DNA of 64,000 bases from Aureococcus anophagefferens. Lineage: Eukaryota > Sar > Pelagophyceae > Pelagomonadales > Pelagomonadaceae. Below the pieces are notes generated by a model. The model saw nothing but the letters and a program-made list of their open reading frames with translations. It ran no database searches and was not told where the DNA came from. The translations under genes and the position numbers were made by a program. The DNA lies in NCBI RefSeq assembly GCF_000186865.1, contig NW_008705563.1:145809-209808 (forward strand). The letters are read 5' to 3'. This document shows positions 9,718-17,397 of this stretch, piece by piece (position 1 is the stretch's first letter; each line of letters starts with the position of its first letter).

Positions 9718-10842
9718 ATGTGTGCGATTCTTTGGGTCATTTGCGCGCTGGGGGCAGCGTCAACCGTGTCGTCGAATTCGCTCCGCACCGCCGATGGGGC
9801 CGTGGCATCGGACGTCGTCGCCGATGGGGCGTCGACGTTCCTGATCATGGCGGACTGGGGCGGCCAGGACGCGGCGCCCTTTTACACGCCCGCGGAGAAG
9901 AAGGTGGCGGCGAGCATGGGCAGCATGGGCGCGAACGCCTCCTTTGCCCTGGCCATCGGGGACAACTTCTACTACTCCGGCGTGGCAGACGTCGGCAGCG
10001 CGCGCTTCAAGGCGACCTTCGAGGTGACGCAGCCCGGCGTCTCTTTTTCCGGGATTCCGAACGAGACGCGTTTCTTTTTCCGGGATTCCGAACGAGACGC
10101 GTTTCTTTAGGACGTCTTCGACGACCCGAGCCTCGCGGCGCCGAAGTTCTTCAAGGTCGTCGCCGGCAACCACGACCACGTCGGCAACGTCAGCGCGCAG
10201 CTGGCCTACGCGGCGCCGGACGCGTCGCGCTGGCACTTCCCGGCGCTCTACCACGCCTTCGTCGAGACGGCGGCCGACGGGACGACGCTGGAAGTGGTGA
10301 TGATCGACACGGTCGAGCTCGCGGGCGACTCGGGCGACGACCTCGCCGGCTGGCAACTGCCGGGCCCGGCGTCCCGGCTCCGCTCGGAGGCCCAGTGGGC
10401 CTGGATCGACGCGACGCTCGCGGCCTCCACCGCCTCCTACCTGATCGTCGCGGGCCACTACCCCATCCTGTCCGTCTGCGAGCACGGGCCGACGACGCAG
10501 CTGATCGACCGCCTCGCGCCCCTCATGGCCGCGGCGAACGCGTCGGCCTACCTCGCGGGCCACGACCACTGCGCCGAGTACCTCGAGCACTACGGCTTCG
10601 CGCACCACGGCGTCGGCGCCGCGCACCTCTACGACGCGTCCACGGCCCACGCGGCGGCCGTGCCGTCCGCGTCGCTCAAGTGGCACTACCTGCCGGGCGA
10701 CGCGCCGTCGACGAAGGACGACGCGTCCCGGGGGGCCTTCGCCGCCGCGACGTGGGACGGCGCGAGCCTCCGCGTGGTCCACTACGACCAGGACGGCGCG
10801 GAGATCTTCGCCGCGCCGCCAGTGCCGCCCCGGGGCTCCTAG
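9718..10842 (+). CDS. Purple acid phosphatase (ACP5-like), two exons
   Basis: Exons are 9718-10023 and 10111-10842 (345 aa). The unspliced frame hits a stop at the intron's 3' end, and splicing joins FKATFE to DVFDDPSL. Metal-ligand blocks are present in order: MADWGG, AIGDNFYYSG, VAGNHDH, GHYPI and AGHDHC. These are the five motifs of tartrate-resistant-type purple acid phosphatases, which hydrolyse phosphate esters with a two-metal centre. The start MCAILWVICALGAAS is a signal peptide, so the enzyme should be secreted or vacuolar. A role in scavenging organic phosphate is likely for a bloom-forming alga, but this is inferred. Confidence 0.88.
10024..10110 (+). other. Intron built on a 31 bp tandem duplication
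   Basis: The 87 bp GT-AG intron of the purple acid phosphatase gene contains two perfect copies of a 31 bp unit (about 10042-10105) with core CCGGGATTCCGAACGAGACG. Each copy supplies a pyrimidine run. No flanking target duplication is visible, so it is not one of the introner families described here. Confidence 0.8.
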
Positions 10843-10860
10843 GCGCACAGGAAAACACGC

Positions 10861-12180
10861 TTAATAGTCGTCGTCGCTGTCGCCGGCGAGGCCGCCGCCG
10901 CCCGGGAACCCGCCCGGGACCACGCCCATGGTCTTGAGGTACGCCGCGAACGCGGGCGGCAGGCCCGCGGCCTTGAACTTCGCCGCGCCGCCGCCCGCGA
11001 ACATCGGCGCGCCGCCGCCGACCGCGGGCGGGCCGCCGCCGGCGAAGCAGCCCGGCGCCGGGAGCCCCTTGCCCTTGCGGCTCCGGGGCAGGCCGTCGTC
11101 CGGCCGCGCGTTGCCCGCGGCCTTGGCGATGTCCGCGATGGCGCGCCGCAGCTTCTTCTCCGCGCGGCTCCAGTTCTGGCGGTCGACGAGGTAGCAGGGC
11201 AGGAGCTGGTCGCTGTCGAAGAAGACGAGCTGCGGGCAGCCGTCGGCCTCGTAGCCGAGGTGCGAGTCGAAGCCGGCGCGCTTCGGCTTGCCGCGGTCGT
11301 GCTTCTGCGTCGCCTTGTGCTGCTTCCCGGGCAACGCCAAACACGCGAAGACGATGGCGTCCTTCGCGTAGGCGAACGCGAGCTCGTGGCGCGTCGACGT
11401 GTAGATGCCGCGGCCGAAGTAGCCGTCGTCCGTGGCGTGCTTGACGTTGCGGCCGTCGGGCACGGCCAGGTTGCCGTCCATGATCTTCCGGAAGTTCGCG
11501 CGCGACGTGCCGTGGTAGACGATCGTGAGCGGCGTCGACCGCTCGCCGCGCCTCGAGCCGCTCCGCTTGACGGGCGCGCGCGCGAGCATCTTCGCCTGCA
11601 TCTCGAAGAACTTGACCGCGTGGTCGAAGTTGATCGCCGTGTTCGTCGAGCTGAGGCCGTCCTTGCCGCAGTCGCGGAGCGACCCGGGGCCGTCCGTGTA
11701 CCGCATGGCCAGGCCCATGGGCGTGCCGCCGTCGGGCACCTCCTCGTCCTTCGCCTTCTTCGCCCGCGCCGCGTCGTCGGCCTTCTTCGCCTGCTTCGCC
11801 TCGTCGGCCGCGAGCTTCCGGGCGACGTCGCCGTCGCGCCGCTCGTCGGCCGCGAGCTTCCGGGCGACGTCGCCGTCGCGCCGCTCGTCGGTTTTGCGCT
11901 TCTTCCGAGCGGCGGCCTCGAAGTCGCGGCGCGCGCGCGCCTGGTCCGCCCGGTCCCGCGCGGCGAGCTTCTCCGCGAGCGCCTTGTCGGTCGCCTCCTG
12001 CGCGCTCGGCGACGCCGCGGGCGCGCTCGTCGTCTTGACGAACTCGACGTCCGACGCGCGTTTCCGCTTCTTCGGCGGACTCAGGACCTGGACCTCGGCG
12101 TCGAAGCGGCCGGAGTCGCGCGTCAGATCCACGACGCCTTCGTCCTCGTCGTCGCAGAGATCGATAGTGAAGTCCGCCAT
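10861..12180 (-). CDS. PARP-like ADP-ribosyltransferase with N-terminal SUMO-binding-like motifs
   Basis: 439 residues in one exon. The catalytic-like half starts near residue 215: VYHGTS gives the NAD-binding His (H223), GRGIYTS gives the Tyr of the GIY motif (Y260), and QLLPCYLVD lies where PARPs have the third triad residue, here Cys329 rather than Glu. Loss of Glu is typical of mono-ADP-ribosyltransferases or inactive members. The N-terminus has two acidic-flanked hydrophobic motifs (TIDLCDDEDE and VVDLTRD) resembling SUMO-interacting motifs, then ~100 residues of charged coiled coil with a 14-residue perfect duplication around ERRDGDVARKLAAD. The C-terminus is Gly/Pro-rich. It is divergent from the next gene, with 195 bp between the starts. 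Confidence 0.72.
   Translation of the reverse strand: MADFTIDLCDDEDEGVVDLTRDSGRFDAEVQVLSPPKKRKRASDVEFVKTTSAPAASPSAQEATDKALAEKLAARDRADQARARRDFEAAARKKRKTDERRDGDVARKLAADERRDGDVARKLAADEAKQAKKADDAARAKKAKDEEVPDGGTPMGLAMRYTDGPGSLRDCGKDGLSSTNTAINFDHAVKFFEMQAKMLARAPVKRSGSRRGERSTPLTIVYHGTSRANFRKIMDGNLAVPDGRNVKHATDDGYFGRGIYTSTRHELAFAYAKDAIVFACLALPGKQHKATQKHDRGKPKRAGFDSHLGYEADGCPQLVFFDSDQLLPCYLVDRQNWSRAEKKLRRAIADIAKAAGNARPDDGLPRSRKGKGLPAPGCFAGGGPPAVGGGAPMFAGGGAAKFKAAGLPPAFAAYLKTMGVVPGGFPGGGGLAGDSDDDY
11805..11890 (-). repeat. 42 bp in-frame tandem duplication in the PARP-like gene
   Basis: Two identical 42 bp units encode ERRDGDVARKLAAD twice, within the charged linker. Identity at the nucleotide level, including wobble positions, implies a recent duplication or conversion. 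Confidence 0.85.
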
Positions 12181-12375
12181 TTGATCGGGGGCGGCGCGGC
12201 GCGCGCGTCGACGTCGTTCCTGGCGCCGGCGCCCACGACACCGGGGACGCGACCCGGCGCGTTCCGCCACACCGCCGCGGCAGCCGCCGCCGTCGCGACG
12301 CTCCTCGAGGCCTTCCTCGCACACCGTGCCCGCGCGCGCGTCCAGCGCATCGCCATCCACCGCACCGGCTCGACC

Positions 12376-13623
12376 ATGGTCGACTGGTTCGAGGCGCTCT
12401 TCGGCTTCCCGGAGCGCGGTGCGGACGTGCAACAGGTGCTCGTCGTCGACGGCGACGAGCTGACGAGCCCCGTGAACGGCGCGCGCTACGGCATCGGCGT
12501 CTTCGGCACGCCGTCGCTCGGCGAGCTGCGCGCCGAGGTCGCGCGGCTCGCGGCGGCGCGCGAGCGCCCCGCGGGCGGCGCGTCGTCGTTCCGGAACGTG
12601 CTCGGCGACGCCGCGAAGTTCCACGGCGACAACCCGGGCGCGACGTTCCAGGTCGCGTCCCAGTTCAACTGCCTCGAGTTCGTCGGCCCGAACGTCGTGC
12701 CCGAGGACGGCGTCGCGGGCTACGCGCACGACCGCACGCAGGGGCCCTGCTGCGCGATCGCGTGCGGACCCGCGACGGTCTACCGCAACTACTTCGCGAA
12801 CGTCGACGGCCAGGTCGGCCAGACGCGGGAGCGCCAGCTCGAGAATTTGGGCGACGTGCTCGACGCGCTGGGGCCCGTCGAGGGGTTCGACGTCCGGGGC
12901 GGCTACACGCTGGCCGACGACCGCGCGTTGGACCTTCTCTCCGAGAAGATCGGCGGCCTGGACGCGCGGGCCTACGACGACGTCTGCGCGAAGCTGCGCG
13001 TCGGCGTGCAGGTCGGCTGCCAGGTCACGGCGCTCGACTGGGGCCGCCGGCTCGTCGGCGACCGGGACCACGCGGTGACCCAGGTCTTCGGCAGCGCGTG
13101 CTCCGTCGCCTACTCGCGTAACGCGCCCGCCAAGTGGAAGCCCCTGGCGTCCCTCGTGCTCCGCGCGTCCTACGAGGCGACGCTGCTCGTCGCGGCGCGG
13201 AACGCGCTCGAGCGGCCCGACGACGCCGCCGCGCGGCGCGTCTACCTCACGGCCATCGGCGGCGGCGTCTTCGGCAACCCGCTCTCGTGGATCGGCGACG
13301 CGGTGTCGCGCGCGCTCGCGGCCGCCGACGCGTTGGCGGGCGTGCCCCTCGACGTGAACTTGGTGACCTACTGCGCGCCCGTGCCCCGGCCCTTCCTCGA
13401 GATCGCCGCGGCGCGCGAGGCGCGCGCGCCGCCGCCGAGCCGGAAGCGCGACCGGTCGCCCGCGCCCGCGCCGGCGACGGAGGCGCCCGCCGCGGCGACG
13501 CCGCCGCCGCCGCCGCCCGGCGGCCCCGACGTGTCCCTCGAGGCGCTCAAGTCCGACGCGCCGAAGCCGGACGTGAGCCTCGCGGCGCTCCTCGCGAAGG
13601 CGCGCGCCAAGGCGGCGAAGTAG
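12376..13623 (+). CDS. Conserved protein with macrodomain-like C-terminal motif
   Basis: 415 residues, single exon, start MVDWFEALFGFPERG. I do not recognise the whole protein with certainty. Notable blocks are QFNCLEFVGPNVVPEDGV with YAHDRTQGPCCAIACGPAT, and a later strand-loop-helix LTAIGGGVFGNPLSWIGDAVSRAL followed by LDVNLVTY. The last block resembles the ribose-binding loop and following helix of macrodomains ([IV]xxGxFGxP...A...AL..L.V.hv). The C-terminal 90 residues are Pro/Ala-rich and end in a Lys/Ala helix. Its head-to-head position beside a PARP-like gene makes an ADP-ribose link attractive, but that is inference. The stop is 3 bp from the stop of the convergent gene. Confidence 0.55.
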   Translation: MVDWFEALFGFPERGADVQQVLVVDGDELTSPVNGARYGIGVFGTPSLGELRAEVARLAAARERPAGGASSFRNVLGDAAKFHGDNPGATFQVASQFNCLEFVGPNVVPEDGVAGYAHDRTQGPCCAIACGPATVYRNYFANVDGQVGQTRERQLENLGDVLDALGPVEGFDVRGGYTLADDRALDLLSEKIGGLDARAYDDVCAKLRVGVQVGCQVTALDWGRRLVGDRDHAVTQVFGSACSVAYSRNAPAKWKPLASLVLRASYEATLLVAARNALERPDDAAARRVYLTAIGGGVFGNPLSWIGDAVSRALAAADALAGVPLDVNLVTYCAPVPRPFLEIAAAREARAPPPSRKRDRSPAPAPATEAPAAATPPPPPPGGPDVSLEALKSDAPKPDVSLAALLAKARAKAAK

Positions 13624-13626
13624 GCG

Positions 13627-15043
13627 CTACGGCTTAATCTGCAGCAGGACGCAGTCGGGCAGGTCCACGGGCGCGTCGCCGAGGCCCTTGATGGGCTGCA
13701 TGGCGCAGTTCCAGGGGAACGTGAGGCGGAGCGGCCCGCCGCGGACGGGCGTCTCGCCGTCGGCCTCGGTGTGGAGCAGGATGCCCTTCATGAGGTCCTT
13801 GCTCGAGATGGGCAGCGTCGTCAACGCCTCCTCGGGGTTCTCCGGGTCGTCGTCGCGCGACGTGAACACGGCGCCGGAGCACGTCAGCGCGAGCGACAGG
13901 AACTCGCCGGGGCAGGACGCGATCAAAGCGCCCATGGACGCGCCGAGCTTGCCCGTGTGCTTGCCCTCCGCGGGCGTGTGCGGCAGCTCCTTGAGCGTGG
14001 CCACGGGGATCTGCGCGGCCTTGCCGCCGGCGACCTGCGTGGAATTCGAGGTCCTGACCAAACTTCGCGCCTCTCTCGCTCGGTCACGTCGACGTCGTTT
14101 TGGCAGATTTTGGGACGATTCGAGTGCTCTCGTCGAGTTCTCGAAGCACGGCGGAACATATCGCGTCGAAACGGTCGCGTAGGCTCACATTGAAGTCGGG
14201 TTGAAGATGCCGCGCGGCCCGCGACGATCGTGAAGACGGGCTTCCCCGACTCGTACGCGGCGCCCGCGTCCTCGGCCATCTTCGTCGCCAGCGCCGCCAG
14301 CTCCGCGGCGCTGGGCACCTCGAGGGGCCGCCCGCCGTACATGCCCCGCGCGAGGCCCCGGACCTGCGCGACGCCGCTCCCCTGCGCCTCGTAGAAGCCC
14401 TTGTGCCGCCGCGCGAGCGGGGGCGACGACGGCGGCAGGTCGCAGAACCGGGCTTTCGAGACGACCCAGCCGTACATGGGCGAGCCGTCCCAGCCGCGGG
14501 CGTAGTCCGTCTTGTCGATGCGGTGCTTCGCCGCGTCGCCGTCGAACGCCTTCTCGGAATCGTACTCGAAGCACGACTCGAAGACGACGAAGCCGACCTG
14601 GGCGGGAAAAGGGTGATTCAACGTCGCTTCAACGTGAGTGGTCCGCGCGCGCGCGTTCCGGAAAAAGCATCCACGCTTCGGGACCGTTCCGAGAGATGAT
14701 CGCTCGTCCAAAAATCAGCCGAAACGAGTGGAAAACGGCCGAGAGAGGAGCCTTTGACGTTGGAAATGTCGCGCTCTTTTGCTGCCCTGAAGCCGACGAG
14801 CAGGCCCGCCCCCTGGTCGGGCGCCTCGCCGAGCGTCGACAGCCCGGGCTCGTCCTTCGTCTCGAGGACGGCGACCTCGACGTTCGTGGCCCAGCTCGGC
14901 AGCTCGTAGCGCCGCGTCTCCACCGTCTTGCTGCCGTCGGCGAGGTACCGCGCCATGGGCTGCTGCACCTCGAGGCACAGCGGCTTCGACGGGTCCGCGA
15001 GGCCGAGCACGTCCCACGCGCTGTCCTCGGCGAAGCTGGCCAT
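13627..15043 (-). CDS. ASCH-like domain protein, three exons split by two introners
   Basis: Exons on the minus strand are 15043-14798, 14597-14226 and 14034-13627 (341 aa, all junctions in phase 0). The N-terminus CLEVQQPMARYLADGSKTVETRRY resembles the ASCH/PUA-like fold, where an Arg/Glu-rich strand contacts nucleic acid. The C-terminal third (LTFPWNCAMQPIKGL and neighbouring strands) is beta-rich and not clearly assignable. Splicing restores LLVGFVVFESC at junction 1 and FTIVAGGKAAQ at junction 2. Both introns are mobile-element derived (families A and B). No catalytic residues can be named. It converges on the macrodomain-like gene. Confidence 0.65.
14035..14225 (-). mobile_element. Family B introner acting as an intron (191 bp)
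   Basis: Sense strand is minus; the donor is GTCGCGGG and the acceptor CACGCAG. The exon after the acceptor begins GTCGCCGG, a 7-of-8 match to the donor-side bases, so an old target duplication is likely. The interior shares ATCTTCAACCCGACTTCAAT and the CGTCC-AAAAT-GCC-AA core with the intron at 28695-28905, in the same orientation. No terminal inverted repeats remain. Confidence 0.75.
14598..14797 (-). mobile_element. Family A introner acting as an intron (200 bp)
   Basis: The intron is exactly 200 bp with sense ends CAGGGCAGC and CCGCCCAG. The direct repeat GTCGGCTT(C) occurs at 14790-14797 (intron side, giving the GT donor) and 14590-14597 (start of the next exon). Terminal inverted repeats read GGGCAGCAAAAG and CTTTTCCCGCCC. 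The internal core, in inverse orientation to the host gene, is TCGTCCAAAAATCAGCCGAA. Splicing restores an uninterrupted frame. Confidence 0.92.
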
Positions 15044-15249
15044 GAGTGTCTACTTGGGGCAGCCTCAGCGCATCGATTCGAACCCCCTAAACTGGTTTGT
15101 TGCCGTGCGCTTGAGAACGACAACATCTCGAAGCTTTCTCGGGCCGCGTCACACCGTCCGCTCGAGCTCTGCGTCGAATCCTGTGTCGTTGCGGCGGTCG
15201 CGAGCGCCGTGAGGGGCGCGCTGGGCGCCCTCGCGCATACATCGCAGCC

Positions 15250-16032
15250 ATGCGGCGCCTCGCGCTCGCCGCGCTGCTCGCGACCATTTCCGCGCTCAGC
15301 CCCTCCACAGCAAAGATCGCCGCGCAGCAGCAGCGGCTCAACTCGTTGACCGGCTTCAACGCCCTGGTGCTGAACGCCGACTACCAGCCCCTGTCCTTCC
15401 TCCCGCTCTCCGTGTGGAGCTGGCAGGACGCCATCAAGGCCGCGTGGCAGGGGCGCGTGGACGTCGTCGCGGAGCACGACGTCACGATCCGCTCCGCGTC
15501 CGCGTCCTTCGCGGTGCCGTCCGTCGTCGTGCTGCGCAACTACGAGCCGAGATCCATCAAGGCGCCCCGCTACTCGAAGCGGCTGCTCTTATTGCGCGAC
15601 GGCTACTGCTGCCAGTACTGCCGGCAAAGATTCCACTCGTCGCAGCTGACGGCGGACCACGTGATCCCGCGCGCGGCCGGCGGCAAGAGCTCCTGGGACA
15701 ACGTCGTCGCGTCCTGCATGCCCTGCAACCACAAGAAGGGGTCGTTGCCGCCGAACAAGCTGAAGCACGTCGGCATGACGCGCGCGGACGACCCCTTCGA
15801 GCCGTCCGCGTACCAGCTCGAGGCGAAGGCGCGCCAGTTCTGCCTCGCCAAGTACAAGCGCGCCGACATCCCCGAGACCTGGGACGCCTACCTCCGCGAG
15901 GCCATCGACGCCGCCGACGACGCGTTCCAGCACGACGCGCCGCCGCGGACTCGGCGCGGCAAGGCCGGCAAGGCGCACCACCTGCCGGCCCTGGCCAAGC
16001 CCGCGCCGGGCGTCGTTTTGAGCTCGCGGTAG
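15250..16032 (+). CDS. HNH endonuclease, probably organelle-targeted
   Basis: 260 residues in one exon. The HNH module is complete: CQYCRQRF supplies the first zinc Cys pair, LTADHVIPRAAGG the catalytic His, SSWDNVV the Asn, and CMPCNHKKG the second Cys pair and last His. It is of the short bacterial/cyanobacterial HNH type preceded by a conserved domain with LVLNADYQPLSFLPLSVWSWQDAI. The N-terminus MRRLALAALLATISALSPSTA is a signal peptide, consistent with the first step of plastid import. The exact DNA substrate is unknown. The cyanobacterial look suggests plastid ancestry or gene transfer (inference). Confidence 0.82.
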   Translation: MRRLALAALLATISALSPSTAKIAAQQQRLNSLTGFNALVLNADYQPLSFLPLSVWSWQDAIKAAWQGRVDVVAEHDVTIRSASASFAVPSVVVLRNYEPRSIKAPRYSKRLLLLRDGYCCQYCRQRFHSSQLTADHVIPRAAGGKSSWDNVVASCMPCNHKKGSLPPNKLKHVGMTRADDPFEPSAYQLEAKARQFCLAKYKRADIPETWDAYLREAIDAADDAFQHDAPPRTRRGKAGKAHHLPALAKPAPGVVLSSR

Positions 16033-16541
16033 GCGGGACCGCGCGCGGGCGGGCGACGACGCGCGCGTACACTATACATAGAAGAGTATGAGTTTTTTAG
16101 CGGCACCCCTACGGGCCGCGCGTCGTCGTCGTCGTCGCCGCCGTCGAGGAAGCGTCGCCGCCCGCGTCGTCGCGTTCCGTCGCAAGCAGCAGCAGCAGCG
16201 GCGGCGCGGAAACGTCGTCGTCGTACGCCGCGCGCCTGAGTTCGTTCGAAACGCGTCGCCCGAAGAGAGAAAAACACCTGCGAAATTTCCAAGAAGAAGC
16301 GACGCGAAACCCCCCTAGGCCCGAAGCGTGCCGCCGGAATGAAGAGTAACCGCAGCAGATCCCAAGGGAAGCCGTCAGCCATTCCGCGGAGAACCCAGAA
16401 GGAAAGGAGCGAGGAATTAAGCGAGAAGAAACGGGGGAGTCCAGTCGAGCGAGGGGAAGTCAAAACGTGGCGCACCGAACCTCGTTGGGAAAACACACTG
16501 TTGTAATTGTCGGCATCTGTCCCAGCATCATTGTCGGAGAT
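16033..16541. other. Intergenic region, no gene seen
   Basis: The 509 bp between the HNH gene and the small acidic ORF hold CGTCGTCGT-type simple sequence (16115-16150) and a GAA/GAG-rich stretch (16240-16480). Short frames here have Arg-runs and no homology I can see. It probably contains both 3' ends. Confidence 0.55.
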
Positions 16542-16829
16542 CTATAGGTCGTCGTCGGAATCGTCGTCGGAATCGCTCTCGTCGAGGGGCCGCCACTGGC
16601 GCCCCTCGCGCCGCCCGGGCGTGACGACGACGTTCAGCCGGCGCGCCGAGGCCAGCGCCGCGCGCCGCAGGGCCTCCTCCGCGAGGTCTCTCTGATCCGC
16701 CGCAAGGTCTCTCTCGATCGGGGCTGCCTGGGTGTCCGTTTCCATCGCCTCGGTCTGCCACATGCTGTCGTCCTCGACGACGGCGGGCACGGGCGTCGAC
16801 GCGCGGGTCGCGGGGGCGAAGGGGGACAT
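16542..16829 (-). CDS. Small acidic-tailed hypothetical protein
   Basis: A 95-residue frame starting MSPFAPATRASTP. The middle has a short amphipathic helix (LAADQRDLAEEALRRAALASARR), then VVVTPGRREGRQWRPL. The C-terminus is a repeated acidic SDSDDDSDDD tail ending in Leu. I recognise no family. The frame can be extended upstream, but that would run through the family C element at 17006-17085, so I stop at this ATG. Its 5' end faces the 45-residue ORF at 17097. Real but small, or possibly spurious. Confidence 0.4.
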   Translation of the reverse strand: MSPFAPATRASTPVPAVVEDDSMWQTEAMETDTQAAPIERDLAADQRDLAEEALRRAALASARRLNVVVTPGRREGRQWRPLDESDSDDDSDDDL

Positions 16830-16997
16830 GGCGTCGTCGGCGGGGCGCTTCGCGCAGCACGGGCGGGACGTCAGACGACGACGACGATGTTCGCGAACGC
16901 GCTTTGCTTCCGATCGCCAGACGATGCTGCTGGCAACGAGCAGCCATATTGAACCGCCAGAACCCACGCTGCCCCGGCGATTCGGCTCTCCGGCTGC

Positions 16998-17093
16998 GCG
17001 TCGAGCAGCGTCCTGCGGCCGTGACGACTTTCGAGAGATTCGACCGGGAAAACAAGGAAAATTTGTCACTGACGTTGCCTGGTAGGCGTCGAG
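16998..17093 (+). mobile_element. Family C miniature introner (80 bp) with 8 bp target duplication
   Basis: The element occupies 17006-17085, starting CAGCGTCCTG and ending CTGGTAG. It is flanked by perfect copies of GCGTCGAG (16998-17005 and 17086-17093). It matches the intron element at 54060-54138 over nearly its whole length, including the subterminal inverted repeat GTGACGA...TTTGTCAC. If spliced like that copy, it would be an 88 bp GC-AG intron ending four bases into the leader of the ORF at 17097. Confidence 0.8.
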
Positions 17094-17096
17094 AAC

Positions 17097-17234
17097 ATGG
17101 GCAGCGACAACGCCAAGCGCGCGAAACTGCTCTCGCAATGGCCGGCTGAAAAGCTCGTAGTCTTGCCGTTGATGTTCGCCATGCTCCTGTGCACGGTCGG
17201 GATCGCCATCGCCCAGTACGAGATGAGGCAATAG
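17097..17234 (+). CDS. 45-residue single-span membrane microprotein
   Basis: The frame MGSDNAKRAKLLSQWPAEK is followed by one hydrophobic span, LVVLPLMFAMLLCTVGIAIA, and ends QYEMRQ. The positive cluster before the span and clean ends suggest a real tail- or single-anchored small membrane protein, such as a small subunit of a respiratory, translocon or glycosylation complex; I cannot say which. Codon use is less GC-biased than in the neighbours. The start lies just downstream of the family C element, which may be a leader intron. Confidence 0.5.
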   Translation: MGSDNAKRAKLLSQWPAEKLVVLPLMFAMLLCTVGIAIAQYEMRQ

Positions 17235-17397
17235 AAACGGATGCCTGGCATTGCGCTCTCGTTCTCGGACGCGATCGCGCGTGTTGCCACGCGCGCACCG
17301 CCGCGCCGCGCGGCGCGCCCGCTAAGAGTCGCGGTCGTCGCCGCGCCGCTCGGACGCCCCGCGCCGCTCGGACGCCCCGCGCGTCGCCCGCTACGTG

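Noticed and set aside
16088..16318. Plus-strand frame after the HNH gene
   Set aside because: Dominated by Arg and Gln runs from CGT/CAG simple sequence, with no neighbouring splice or domain support.
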